Origin: an uncultured Pseudomonadota bacterium
Lineage (GTDB): Bacteria; Pseudomonadota; Gammaproteobacteria; Methylococcales; Methylomonadaceae
Assembly (NCBI GenBank): GCA_903834465.1
Contig: CAILJB010000046.1
Coordinates: 1 to 64,000, forward strand
Direction of reading: 5' to 3'
Length of the DNA stretch: 64,000 bases
Part shown: positions 49,698 through 58,542 of the stretch, piece by piece
Position numbering within the stretch: position 1 is the first letter of the stretch
How the letters are laid out: each line of letters begins with the position of its first letter
Program-made: the position numbers and the translations under genes
The notes under the pieces: model-generated
Seen by the model: the letters and a program-made list of their open reading frames with translations, nothing else
Told to the model about the DNA's origin: nothing
The model's database searches: none

Positions 49698-50933
49698 TTA
49701 CTGCGACCGCACCCAATCCCCAACGCGAATTCCCAATTTACTTGCTGGTTCTTCAATACTGCCGATTGCATAACGCGGTGTCACACTTTGAATCGTCAGT
49801 ACACTAACGGGTTGTCTGTCGTTAGTAACGAAACTGCTACCGCCTTCCAAATGCAACCCTTCGCTAGCTGTGCCATAAACAATCAATTGGTCGCCAACAT
49901 TGAGCTTTTCTTGTGCGCCGGCATCAATAAAAATTTTATCGCCTTTAATATCGGCAATGCGTGTTACAAACGGATAACACGTCAATGCTTGCTGAATATC
50001 GTTACTGGCTTTGTTGATAATTTCTGTGATTTTTTTACCGGTTTCAGTTGTTCTAAAACCATCGCTGCCCACCGTGTAGCTGGCTGGAATGAACACATTG
50101 CCTTCGGATTTATCCACATAACGGCGTTGCAACAACAACGCCCCGCTCATACCATCGTGAACGTAAACATCAATGCCAATATTACGTTTACCTGAAATAT
50201 GGCGTTCCCAACTATCAACCAACGCGCCAAAACCACTGCCTTGCATATATTCATCCGAGGCAATTTTCAAATCCCGAATCACACCCGACAACACAAATTG
50301 TGCGCCGGCTTTACCTGCCATTTTGACAATTTTAGGTGTTTGATAAGGGTCGCGTTCTTGCGTATCAGGTGCTAAATCAGGACGCGGGTACAGCGCGATA
50401 TTCGTGGCGTTGACACCAATAAATTGCCCCGACTCCATCAATAAATTGTTTATTTCTCGTGAAATACCATTGTCTAAATCATTGGTTTCATAATCACTGA
50501 TTTGCTCTGCGGCAACGCGCGGAAACGCTGTGGCAAGAATACGTTTACGATACGTTTGTTGGCACATTCCTGTTGGCGATAATTCGACCATTGCTTTGAC
50601 GTGATAAATGCCGCCCGCTTCCCACTCACGCAAAACTTTCGTATTACTCACCGCCGCTGCTGAACGCATCGTCATCGAATCAAGTAATTGATTACTGTTA
50701 TTCATCGTTGATTGACTGTGTACGGCAACCGATGATTGTTGCGAGGCAACGCGAATCGCATCTTGTAAGGCTTGTTTTTTAGCCAGTAAAACTGCGCCAT
50801 TGTGAACAGCCGCCTGTCCTTCGACAGTGACAATATTTTGCGGTGTCGCGGCAGGCGGTGTGGTAAAAGTCGCGCAAGACGAAGTGCTGATTAAAGCACC
50901 TAGCGCAGCAAGCCTAAACAAGAGCGTCATCAT
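49698..50933 (-). CDS. FlgT-like flagellar assembly lipoprotein
   Basis: 411 residues. A signal sequence ends in T-S-S-C, a possible lipobox. The order of parts resembles FlgT: an N-terminal domain (about 33-130, V-E-G-Q-A-A-V-H-N-G-A-V-L-L-A-K-K-Q-A-L-Q-D-A), a TolB-N-like middle domain (about 140-310, with F-V-L-S-G-V-I-R-D-L), and a C-terminal barrel-like domain with I-A-D-I-K-G-D-K-I-F-I-D-A-G near 335. In Vibrio FlgT forms the H-ring around the flagellar basal body. It starts three bases after the FlgP-like gene. No other flagellar gene lies in the window, so a non-flagellar envelope role is possible. Confidence 0.7.
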   Translation of the reverse strand: MMTLLFRLAALGALISTSSCATFTTPPAATPQNIVTVEGQAAVHNGAVLLAKKQALQDAIRVASQQSSVAVHSQSTMNNSNQLLDSMTMRSAAAVSNTKVLREWEAGGIYHVKAMVELSPTGMCQQTYRKRILATAFPRVAAEQISDYETNDLDNGISREINNLLMESGQFIGVNATNIALYPRPDLAPDTQERDPYQTPKIVKMAGKAGAQFVLSGVIRDLKIASDEYMQGSGFGALVDSWERHISGKRNIGIDVYVHDGMSGALLLQRRYVDKSEGNVFIPASYTVGSDGFRTTETGKKITEIINKASNDIQQALTCYPFVTRIADIKGDKIFIDAGAQEKLNVGDQLIVYGTASEGLHLEGGSSFVTNDRQPVSVLTIQSVTPRYAIGSIEEPASKLGIRVGDWVRSQ

Positions 50934-50936
50934 GCG

Positions 50937-51623
50937 TTATTCCTCTATTGGTAGAGGGCGATTGAAGCCAGAAGTGAGTGGATAATCGTAGCAATCCATG
51001 CTATTGCAATGCGCGGGAGTACCCGTTACTGCGCTGGCAATTACTGTTCCAGAAGCAGGTTGCACGCTAGGCGAAACGCTAGAAAATGGTGTTAATAATT
51101 CAGAGTCTGCGGCTGGTTGCACAGGATGTTGCATACATTGACTTACCAAAGTCGGTGAACCATTCATACATTCGTAAAAACGCGGCGTTAATTCAATTTC
51201 AACCACGGTTTCAAACGTATCATCCCCCGCGTACATATCTTTGTTGATTGCCACAGTGCGCGTCACTTTTGCGCCACGCAAGTACGCATCGACATACGAT
51301 TTATAATTGTCATGCGTGATAATCATATTTTCGACCGTCGTCACACCGGTTAGATGTACGCCGTAAACTTGCTCAGATAAACTGCGATACGCATCTAATT
51401 TTGATGACCGCATTGCCATCAATTTAATTTGTGAGCGTGAATATTTATCGCTTTTTTCAGCCGTACCGTAACCAGTGGCAGTAAGTATTTTATAAGCAGG
51501 TGCGTATTCTTCAGTATTATCAGTATGCGTAGACATAGACATGGTGGTCATCGCCGTACATGCAGGCAGCGTAAGACTTAACAATGCACCAAATAAAACA
51601 GGTTTAAAATTGTGACGATTCAT
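50937..51623 (-). CDS. LPP20/FlgP-like lipoprotein
   Basis: 228 residues. Signal peptide with lipobox (S-L-T-L-P-A-C). The LPP20-type domain spans about 45-155, with the motif A-M-R-S-S-K-L-D-A-Y-R-S-L-S-E-Q-V-Y-G-V near residues 72-90. FlgP and its LPP20 relatives form outer-membrane-associated rings or discs around flagellar motors. The C-terminal 60 residues, including several cysteines (C-N-S-M-D-C), are not recognised. It heads a two-gene unit with the FlgT-like gene, the same pairing seen in flagellated Vibrio and Shewanella. Confidence 0.7.
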   Translation of the reverse strand: MNRHNFKPVLFGALLSLTLPACTAMTTMSMSTHTDNTEEYAPAYKILTATGYGTAEKSDKYSRSQIKLMAMRSSKLDAYRSLSEQVYGVHLTGVTTVENMIITHDNYKSYVDAYLRGAKVTRTVAINKDMYAGDDTFETVVEIELTPRFYECMNGSPTLVSQCMQHPVQPAADSELLTPFSSVSPSVQPASGTVIASAVTGTPAHCNSMDCYDYPLTSGFNRPLPIEE

Positions 51624-51773
51624 CGGGAAACTCCTTTGTTAGTAGGTGGTATAGCGACCGATAACATGATTTCTTGAATTTAATTCGCTTAAACATAAAG
51701 TTGATTAAACAGGAAATTTAACACCGTGTAAAATAGTGCGACGAATTTTTTTGCACCTTGGGATTTGATTTTA

Positions 51774-52988
51774 ATGAAAACGTATCTTGTTGGCGGCGCA
51801 GTCCGCGATCAATTATTAAATCGACCTGTTACAGAGCGTGATTGGGTGGTTTTAGGTGAAACGCCCGAATCGATGTTGCAACGTGGATTTCGTCCTGTCG
51901 GCAAAGATTTTCCGGTATTTTTACACCCTAAAACTAGCGAAGAATACGCACTAGCGCGAATCGAACGTAAAACGGCAAAAGGTTATAAAGGCTTTAGCGT
52001 TCATGCCGCCCCCAATGTAACATTGGAACAAGATTTATTGCGCCGTGATTTAACCATCAACGCAATGGCGATGACCGAACAAGGCGAATTGATTGATCCT
52101 TACGGCGGACAACATGATTTAGAACAACGTTTGTTTCGTCACGTCTCCCCTGCTTTTGCCGAAGATCCAGTGCGAATTTTACGTTTAGCCCGTTTTGCGG
52201 CACGTTACGCGCCATTGGGGTTTACCATTGCGCCCGAAACGCAAATGTTAATGCGTTCCATGGTGGATGCTGGTGAAGTCGATGCCCTTGTGCCAGAACG
52301 CATTTGGGCAGAAGTTGCCAAAGCCTTGGGCGAAATGCAACCATCTGCCTTTTTTTATACGTTAAAACATTGTGGCGCGTTGGCAAAAATTTTCCCTGAA
52401 ATTGACGCGCTTTTCGGCGTACCGCAACCAGAAAAACATCATCCTGAAATCGATTGTGGCGTACACAGTCTGATGGCATTAGAACAAGCCGCATTGTTGT
52501 CACCGCGTTTAGAAGTGCGCTTTGCTGCTTTGGTACACGATTTAGGTAAAGCTGTTTCACCTAAAGATAATTTGCCGCATCATTACAGACATGAATTAAA
52601 AGGCGTGCCGATTGTGGAAAAATTATGCGCCCGATTGCGCGTACCGAATAGTTTTAAAATGCTCGCATTGCAAGTAACGCAATACCATACGCATTGCCAT
52701 AAAGTGCGTGAATTACGCGCTGCAACACTGGTTGATTTATTGCAAACGTTGGGGGCATTTAAACCAGATAATCATTTGCACGATTTTATACTTGCCTGCG
52801 AAGCCGATGCGCGGGGACGATTAGGATTTGAGCAAACAACTTATTTCCAACGTGAATTTTTTATGCAAACCGCGCAAATCGCAGTAAATATCGATACTTC
52901 CGCTGCTTTAAATCGGGGTTTGCAAGGCGCAAAAGTAGGCGAGGCAATCCGTCAATTGCGCGTACAAGCAATCAATTCTGCTGGATAA
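51774..52988 (+). CDS. cca: CCA-adding enzyme (tRNA nucleotidyltransferase) with HD domain
   Basis: 404 residues from the ATG at 51774; a TTG three codons upstream is less well spaced from the GGGA motif. It adds or repairs the 3' CCA end of tRNA. Visible: L-V-G-G-A-V-R-D (5-12), the catalytic carboxylates in E-R-D-W (Glu21, Asp23; E. coli has Asp21, Asp23), [10 protein letters not shown] near 90, and [11 protein letters not shown] near 135. The C-terminal HD phosphohydrolase module (V-H-D-L-G-K near 255) is the feature of E. coli-type enzymes, which also have phosphatase and phosphodiesterase activity. Confidence 0.95.
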   Translation: MKTYLVGGAVRDQLLNRPVTERDWVVLGETPESMLQRGFRPVGKDFPVFLHPKTSEEYALARIERKTAKGYKGFSVHAAPNVTLEQDLLRRDLTINAMAMTEQGELIDPYGGQHDLEQRLFRHVSPAFAEDPVRILRLARFAARYAPLGFTIAPETQMLMRSMVDAGEVDALVPERIWAEVAKALGEMQPSAFFYTLKHCGALAKIFPEIDALFGVPQPEKHHPEIDCGVHSLMALEQAALLSPRLEVRFAALVHDLGKAVSPKDNLPHHYRHELKGVPIVEKLCARLRVPNSFKMLALQVTQYHTHCHKVRELRAATLVDLLQTLGAFKPDNHLHDFILACEADARGRLGFEQTTYFQREFFMQTAQIAVNIDTSAALNRGLQGAKVGEAIRQLRVQAINSAG

Positions 52989-53046
52989 AGCCCGTTTCCG
53001 CCCTCATACTTTCACTCTTTACTTATTTAATTTTTAGAAAATATCA

Positions 53047-54762
53047 ATGAAACTTTTTTCTTGGCTTACGTTAATCATTTTGCTTAACAGTGCTTTTAGT
53101 TATTTCACAAACTTACCGCAAAACGTCGGTGATGATGTGCCTGCGGGTAAACTCAATAGCTTATCCTTTGCGCCTTTTCGTGATGGACAAGACCCGATGT
53201 TAGGTATTTTTCCAAATGAAAAACACTTAGATGAAGATTTAGCGTTGATGGGGCAAGTCACACACAATATTCGCACTTATGCCAGCGCAGAAGGCACGAT
53301 GCCGTTAATTCCCGATTTGGCACGCAAACACGGTTTGACCATGTTGCAAGGCGCGTGGTTAGGAGCATTGAAAGCGGACAATGACATTGAAATTGCTGAA
53401 TTGATTCGCTCCGCCAACGCGCATCCTGATGTCGTTAAACGGGTGATTGTTGGAAATGAAGTTTTATTGCGTGGGGATTTAGAACCCGAAGAATTGATTG
53501 AATACATTCGCCAAGTGAAACGTGCGGTGAAACAGCCCGTTTCGTATGCAGACGTGTGGTCGATGTATATGAAATATCCCGAATTGATTAAAGAAGTCGA
53601 TTTCATCACGATTCACATTTTGCCGTATTGGGAAGATGAACCCATTGCCGTTGCTGATGCGCCCGCGCACATTGAACGTATTTACAAACAGGTTCAGCAT
53701 GAAGCCAATACGCTTGCACCGAATAAACCCATTTTGATTGGTGAATCGGGCTGGCCAAGTGGCGGTAAACAACGTGGTTGGTCTGTACCAAGCGTGGCAA
53801 ATGAAGCGCAATTTATTCGTGCGTTAATTAAAGTGGCGAACGAAAATGGCTTTGATTACAACATCGTTGAAGCCTTTAATCAACCGTGGAAAGCGGCTTT
53901 TGAAGGGGTTATTGGGGCAAATTGGGGCTTGTACGACAGTTCACGTCAGCAAGTTTTTCCATTAACTGGCAAAATTTATGAAAATCCAAACTGGTACAAA
54001 ACACTTGCCGCCGGAACGGTTTTATTTTTAAGCATTATTGTCCTATTTAGAAAAACCTTGATTAACTTATCCACCGTTCGTTTATTGAGTTTTCTAATCA
54101 TTACGCAAGTATTGGCAACATTATTTGTCTCGCAAATTACAACATTATGGTTGAGCAGTTACACCGATTTTCAACGCTTGCAAACACTGTTCGTATTAAG
54201 TTTTAATGTTTTGTTGGTGAGTTTTGCATTGCAGCGCATTATCGCTGTTTTAAACGCGCAAACCACAGCATCGGAGTTATCAAAACGTCTGTATTATTGT
54301 GTATTGGTGGTGATTACTTTCGCCTTGTATAAAACGGCAATATTGGCATGGGATGGGCGTTACGTTACTTTTCCGACCATTATCACGCAATTGACAGTCG
54401 TGAGTTTAATAGCTCTTGCGGCAATCAATTGTTTTGTTGAGAAAATCCACGTTACTCGTGGTCTCACATTAACCGCATTATTGGGTTATGTACCACGCAA
54501 ACCTTCGCACCTTAAACGTGTAAGTGTTTGGCTTGTTGCGTTGAGCATCGCGTTACTCATTGGCGAAACGTATTCGTTTATGGTGAGTCGTGATTTCATT
54601 ATGGCGTATCCTTCCATACTTAATCGTTTGGCAAAAGCTATCCTATTTACGCTTACTAATGGACAGTTATTAGTTTGGTTAGCGAGTTTAGGCGTACTTG
54701 CCGTGCCGTTTTATGTCAGTGCAATAGCGTGGGAAAATAATGAAAAGTCATTGACGCGCTGA
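53047..54762 (+). CDS. membrane-bound GH17-family beta-1,3-glucan enzyme
   Basis: 571 residues. After a signal/anchor helix, residues about 35-310 form a glycoside hydrolase family 17 barrel: Glu138 in V-G-N-E-V is the expected acid/base and Glu233 in I-G-E-S-G-W-P-S the nucleophile. The rest holds about seven membrane helices. GH17 proteins with this membrane tail act as beta-1,3-glucosyltransferases or glucan-modifying enzymes in cyclic or linear beta-glucan synthesis, often beside an NdvB-type glycosyltransferase. No such transferase is adjacent here. Product and substrate are inferred from the family. Confidence 0.82.
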   Translation: MKLFSWLTLIILLNSAFSYFTNLPQNVGDDVPAGKLNSLSFAPFRDGQDPMLGIFPNEKHLDEDLALMGQVTHNIRTYASAEGTMPLIPDLARKHGLTMLQGAWLGALKADNDIEIAELIRSANAHPDVVKRVIVGNEVLLRGDLEPEELIEYIRQVKRAVKQPVSYADVWSMYMKYPELIKEVDFITIHILPYWEDEPIAVADAPAHIERIYKQVQHEANTLAPNKPILIGESGWPSGGKQRGWSVPSVANEAQFIRALIKVANENGFDYNIVEAFNQPWKAAFEGVIGANWGLYDSSRQQVFPLTGKIYENPNWYKTLAAGTVLFLSIIVLFRKTLINLSTVRLLSFLIITQVLATLFVSQITTLWLSSYTDFQRLQTLFVLSFNVLLVSFALQRIIAVLNAQTTASELSKRLYYCVLVVITFALYKTAILAWDGRYVTFPTIITQLTVVSLIALAAINCFVEKIHVTRGLTLTALLGYVPRKPSHLKRVSVWLVALSIALLIGETYSFMVSRDFIMAYPSILNRLAKAILFTLTNGQLLVWLASLGVLAVPFYVSAIAWENNEKSLTR

Positions 54763-54822
54763 GCCTGCACTCTTATAGTTTGAATACCTGAGTTTTTAAT
54801 TTTTTATCCATGGAGAAAGATT

Positions 54823-55152
54823 GTGAGTAGTGATGCCGTAGTTCATGTTAATGACAGTGATTTTAACGAATTAGTTTTAGAATCTGAGTTGCCCGTATTG
54901 CTTGATTATTGGGCAGAATGGTGTGGTCCTTGCAAAATGATTGCCCCACTTTTAGACACGATTGCCACAGAATTTGCGGGTAAATTAACTGTTGCAAAAC
55001 TTAACATCGATGACAGTCCACAAACACCACAAAAATACGGTGTGCGTGGCATCCCAACGTTAATGTTGTTTAAAGACGGTGAAGTTGAAGCCACTAAAGT
55101 TGGTGCGTTGAGCAAAGTGCAATTGGTTGAATTTATTAACAGCCACTTGTAA
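54823..55152 (+). CDS. trxA: thioredoxin
   Basis: 109 residues, standard length. The redox centre W-C-G-P-C is at residues 33-37, with D-Y-W-A-E before it and the cis-Pro in G-I-P-T-L-M-L-F near 76. Cytoplasmic disulfide reductase. It starts at GTG 54823 with GGAGAAAG ideally placed upstream; no in-frame ATG would keep the first beta strand. It is a single transcription unit ending in a strong terminator. Confidence 0.97.
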   Translation: MSSDAVVHVNDSDFNELVLESELPVLLDYWAEWCGPCKMIAPLLDTIATEFAGKLTVAKLNIDDSPQTPQKYGVRGIPTLMLFKDGEVEATKVGALSKVQLVEFINSHL

Positions 55153-55180
55153 TTTTTCCTCACGTTAAACACAGATAACG

Positions 55181-55216
55181 ACGCTAAACTTGGCTATTGC
55201 TGAGTTTAGCGTTTTT
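55181..55216 (+). terminator. strong intrinsic terminator after trxA
   Basis: ACGCTAAACT (55181-55190) and AGTTTAGCGT (55203-55212) make a perfect 10-bp stem with a 12-base loop, followed by TTTT. It lies 28 bases after the trxA stop. The frame of the next gene is open across it, which argues that nadK starts downstream at 55250. Confidence 0.9.
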
Positions 55217-55249
55217 AGTTTCAAGACTTTCGATAATTTGAGAGATTTC

Positions 55250-56122
55250 ATGCAACGTCCTTTTAATACAATTGGCATTATTGGCAAACCTAGTGATCCA
55301 AGTATCGCTAACACGCTTACGCGCCTTTGTAATTATCTCATCGCGCAACATTATCGCGTCGTCGTCGCGCAAGACAGTGCGCGTTTCGTTCAAGAAAGTA
55401 ACGTGCGTGTTTGTGAAGTGGCTGAATTGGGAGCGCAATGTGACGTGGTGATTGCGTTAGGCGGTGACGGTACATTTCTGAGTGCGGCACGCGCAATTGT
55501 CGCGCATGATATTCCGTTAATTGGCGTAAATTTAGGTCGATTAGGTTTCTTAGTCGATATTTCGCCTTCGACATTAGTTGAAACGCTCACACAAATGTTG
55601 GAGGGACATTACACCGAAGAACGGCGTTATTTATTACGCGCGAAAATTGTCCGCGCCAATCAAATCATTCATGAAGAATCTGCCGTCAACGAGGTCGCTA
55701 TTCATCGCTGGATTACGCCGAGTATGATTGAAATTATCACCAAAATTGATGGCGTTTTTTTGAATTCACAACGTTCTGATGGGCTAATTATCGCCACGCC
55801 AACCGGTTCAACGGCGTATTCGTTATCTGCTGGTGGTCCGATTTTATATCCATCTTTAAACGCACTGGTATTAGTTCCACTCAATCCGCATACGTTATCA
55901 AATCGTCCGATTGTGATTCATGATTCGGCAGAAATTGAAATCAGTTTTTGTCAAAACAAACAAATTAACGCGCTGGTAACATGCGATCACATCGAAATTC
56001 CCGACGTGTTAATCAGTGACAAAATCCTAATTAAAAAAGAACCGTTGCCCGTCACCATTTTACATCCGGATGGACACGATTTTTTTGAAATTTTGCGTAA
56101 CAAATTGAATTGGAGTCATTGA
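55250..56122 (+). CDS. nadK: NAD kinase
   Basis: 290 residues from the ATG at 55250; the open frame begins at 55190 but inside the trxA terminator. It phosphorylates NAD to NADP using ATP. The Gly-rich G-G-D-G-T motif is at residues 71-75, N-L-G-R-L-G-F-L soon after, V-N-E-V near 147 and P-T-G-S-T-A-Y-S-L-S-A-G-G-P near 183, all diagnostic. Length agrees with E. coli NadK (292). A weak GAGAG lies upstream of the ATG. Confidence 0.96.
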   Translation: MQRPFNTIGIIGKPSDPSIANTLTRLCNYLIAQHYRVVVAQDSARFVQESNVRVCEVAELGAQCDVVIALGGDGTFLSAARAIVAHDIPLIGVNLGRLGFLVDISPSTLVETLTQMLEGHYTEERRYLLRAKIVRANQIIHEESAVNEVAIHRWITPSMIEIITKIDGVFLNSQRSDGLIIATPTGSTAYSLSAGGPILYPSLNALVLVPLNPHTLSNRPIVIHDSAEIEISFCQNKQINALVTCDHIEIPDVLISDKILIKKEPLPVTILHPDGHDFFEILRNKLNWSH

Positions 56123-56132
56123 ATAATTTTAA

Positions 56133-56150
56133 CTCCCACGCATGTGGGGA
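56133..56150. other. short hairpin resembling a lone CRISPR repeat
   Basis: CTCCCAC-GCAT-GTGGGGA has a five-pair stem, plus one G-T pair, and resembles the core of type I-E repeats (TTCCCCACGCATGTGGGGATGAAC-like). Only one copy is present, with no second repeat at the expected 61-base distance. It lies 10 bases after nadK and has no T-run. Confidence 0.35.
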
Positions 56151-56362
56151 AGATGTTAGCAACACCGACAAACTGTAGTACAAGGACGTGCATTTTTTAG
56201 ATGAAATTATGAAAAAGTAATTTTTACATTACAAAATATTTGCATGAACATCTAAATAACATTGCGGATAAATATCCGATGGCATTGCATGTGTTTCGCG
56301 ACAATTAACAAGCTAAAAACATTGGTACAACAGCGCATTATCGATTTAAAAAAACGAACAGA

Positions 56363-56470
56363 ATGGATTTATTACTGATTGGATCTTCTGGCGTAGACAA
56401 ATCACATATTGTAGCTACCTGTCATTGTAATTATCATCAGGCGGTCAAAGTAATTGACTCGGAACAATAA
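56363..56470 (+). pseudogene. fragment with P-loop-like motif, possible IstB-type ATPase relic
   Basis: A 35-codon frame begins M-D-L-L-L-I-G-S-S-G-V-D-K-S-H-I-V. This resembles the Walker A segment of IstB/DnaC-type helper ATPases (L-L-I-G-x-x-G-V-G-K-S/T-H) with the second Gly changed to Asp. The flanking sequence is broken by stops in all frames. The similarity is short and may be chance. Confidence 0.3.
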
Positions 56471-56687
56471 TAGCTGAATTTTGCTGTTCTCGTACTTTGA
56501 TGGCAGTTTGAATCCTAAATTATCAGGCGTTTTAGCATACAACGCTGCAATGTAGCCTAATAATCACGTTAAACTATCCCTCGGAGTGAATTTATTTCAA
56601 GTAACACATTGTTGTAAAAATTCTTAATATAAAATAAAAGATAATATTATCAATAACTTTTATCTCCAACTTAGGTTGTTTAAAACA

Positions 56688-56731
56688 ATGGTATAGGCAT
56701 CTGGCGGCATCCAGTTTTTAGCCCATACCAT
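56688..56731 (-). terminator. large hairpin downstream of the RTX gene
   Basis: ATGGTATAGGC (56688-56698) pairs with GCCCATACCAT (56721-56731), 11 pairs with one G-T wobble, enclosing a second small stem CTGG/CCAG. On the minus strand the hairpin is followed by TGTTTT. It lies about 58 bases after the stop of the RTX protein gene and is its likely terminator. Confidence 0.55.
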
Positions 56732-56788
56732 CGAAACTTTTTGAAACCTACCACCCTTTTAATGGTGATAATTTGTCAATTTTTGCGT

Positions 56789-58504
56789 TTAAATAATCAT
56801 AAAATCTGTATTCGTTAAGGTAGGATGCGTAGATATGCCAACGATTGCGAATTGCACAGCCGCCTTAGAACCACTACCATCGGAATCATAAAAAAGCGCA
56901 CCGTTGCTGGGATTGTAGATAATGCGATCCGATGAATCGAGAGCTTGTGTTGACAGTTTGAAATCATTGACATTTAACGTTCCCACCGCACCTAAAGTGG
57001 TCATAATATTTTTAGCTAATTCGATTTTATCGGTACCATGAACAAACGAGACAATCTTATCGACGTTGGTAGTTGAATTTAATGCGGTATCGAATAGGTA
57101 ATAGTTTGTACCTGCACCGCCATCAAGTGTATCGTTGCCCAAACCGCCATCAAGTGTGTCATTGCCCAAACCACCTTTGATGGAATCATTACCCGCTCCT
57201 CCATCGATACTATCATCACCCGCTCCTCCATCAATAACATCATTACCTGCTAATCCATAAATGGTATCGTTTCCTAGTCCAGCTAAGAGAGTATCGGCAC
57301 CAGCCGTCCCTTTAATTAAGGGAACATTTGTTATATTTAATGTAAAAGTTGTAGGCGTTACAGCACCATGTCCATCATTTGCACTAACGGTAATGGTATT
57401 GACAGGACTATCGGCGGCGGCATAAGAGGGAGTACCGCTAAATGTTCCTGCTGAGGTGAGTTTTAACCATGTTGGTAATGGCTGGTTATCAAAGGTAGCT
57501 GTAAAAGAGAGTTTGTCATTATCAATATCGGAAAACGTATTATTAGGTATTGAAAAACTAAACGCCTTGCCTTCTGTTGCTACTTGGGGTGCGATAGAAT
57601 TAGCTACTGTTGGCGCACTGTTTGCCACAACGGCAGTTACCGCCGATGTGGAACTTGAAGATACACTTTCTGCTGTTCCAGCACCATCAATATAGTTAGC
57701 GATGACACTGATGTTTTTTCCTACGTCATTTTTGCCAAGGAAATAGGTGTTACCCGTTCCCAGCAACGTATTACCAGACTCCCATTGATACGTTATCACG
57801 CCCAAACCATCTAAATCGGCAAGGGAATTGGTCGCGGTTAAAGTTTGTCCCTGAATTGCAGTTCCCGTAATAGAAACTGAGCCAGTGGGAGCATGATTAG
57901 TTACGCCTTGGGTGGTAAAATCGTAACCTGCTGCGTTTGAATAAGCATTTCCAGATAAATCTTTAATTGCGCCTGAATCTATGGTGACAAAGTAATGCGT
58001 ATTGTTTGCAAGGCTAATGTCGGGAGTAATGGTTAACGTATCTTGAGCAAAAGATACTAGCTTACTACTTGCAACAGAAAAGGCTTCTAAAATTGAACCT
58101 GATGCAGAGTTTGCGTGAATGGTTATATTTCCATTACCTGGCTGAATAGCTTCATTAAATTTCAAAATGATGGGGCTATTCGTTGGTACGTTAATCGCTG
58201 AATTTGCGGGTGTATATGAGACGACTTTTGGAAAAAAATTCGTTAAATCAATTTGCTGTGTGCCATTGTTATAGACAAGAATCTCCATATTTTTTAATAC
58301 AATATGACTTGCTAGCTGACCACTAGCCCCCGCGACCGTATCAATTGTTACGCTACCATCGGCGTTTGGAGTAAGTGAAAAACCAGACCTTGTTAAAGTA
58401 CCAAGTCCAAGTGTATCAACGCCACCTAACCCATCCAATGTTCCTGAGTAATAACCCGTTAAGTTCCAACTATCATTGTTATTAGTACCTGTCGTTGTTG
58501 ACAT
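56789..58504 (-). CDS. secreted RTX/Ig-like repeat protein
   Basis: 571 residues from the ATG at 58504, which has AGGTGA upstream (a GTG three codons earlier is possible). No N-terminal signal peptide. Order: an N-terminal Gly/Asn-rich region, a Big_5/SwmB-like Ig domain (about 95-205, Y-T-P-A-N-S-A-I-N-V-P), a second Ig-like region, a cadherin-like putative-Ig domain (about 300-400), then six RTX nonapeptides (G-G-x-G-N-D-x-x-x, about 405-475) that bind calcium, and a C-terminal domain. This is the plan of proteins exported by type I secretion, typically adhesins. No secretion ABC transporter is in the window. It follows apbE by about 38 bases. Confidence 0.82.
   Translation of the reverse strand: MSTTTGTNNNDSWNLTGYYSGTLDGLGGVDTLGLGTLTRSGFSLTPNADGSVTIDTVAGASGQLASHIVLKNMEILVYNNGTQQIDLTNFFPKVVSYTPANSAINVPTNSPIILKFNEAIQPGNGNITIHANSASGSILEAFSVASSKLVSFAQDTLTITPDISLANNTHYFVTIDSGAIKDLSGNAYSNAAGYDFTTQGVTNHAPTGSVSITGTAIQGQTLTATNSLADLDGLGVITYQWESGNTLLGTGNTYFLGKNDVGKNISVIANYIDGAGTAESVSSSSTSAVTAVVANSAPTVANSIAPQVATEGKAFSFSIPNNTFSDIDNDKLSFTATFDNQPLPTWLKLTSAGTFSGTPSYAAADSPVNTITVSANDGHGAVTPTTFTLNITNVPLIKGTAGADTLLAGLGNDTIYGLAGNDVIDGGAGDDSIDGGAGNDSIKGGLGNDTLDGGLGNDTLDGGAGTNYYLFDTALNSTTNVDKIVSFVHGTDKIELAKNIMTTLGAVGTLNVNDFKLSTQALDSSDRIIYNPSNGALFYDSDGSGSKAAVQFAIVGISTHPTLTNTDFMII
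57111..57297 (-). repeat. RTX calcium-binding nonapeptide repeats
   Basis: Within the RTX gene, about seven 27-base units encode G-G-x-G-(N/D)-D-(T/S)-(I/L)-x. Two neighbouring units near 57111-57175 are nearly identical at the DNA level (CCATCAAGTGT-TCNTTGCCCAA), a substrate for slippage or recombination. Confidence 0.8.
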
Positions 58505-58542
58505 GTTTGTCACCTATAAATTTAATGTTAAATGTAAGCAAA

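Larger units (their letters stand above)
56123..56788. other. decayed non-coding region between nadK and the RTX gene
   Basis: No intact gene. It holds a short hairpin that resembles a type I-E CRISPR repeat (56131-56158), a 35-codon remnant with a mutated P-loop (56363-56470), several interrupted coding-like stretches (for example around 56240-56310), and a large hairpin (56688-56731) beyond the RTX gene. The picture is of a decayed gene or mobile element. Confidence 0.5.

Noticed and set aside
51765-51773. TTG start for cca
   Set aside because: The GGGA element is too close to the TTG, and the family begins M-K[10 protein letters not shown] at the ATG.
55190-55249. 20-codon extension of NAD kinase
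   Set aside because: It lies inside the trxA terminator hairpin and is not part of the NadK fold.
56123-56788. CRISPR array
   Set aside because: Only one repeat-like hairpin; no second copy at regular spacing and no cas genes.
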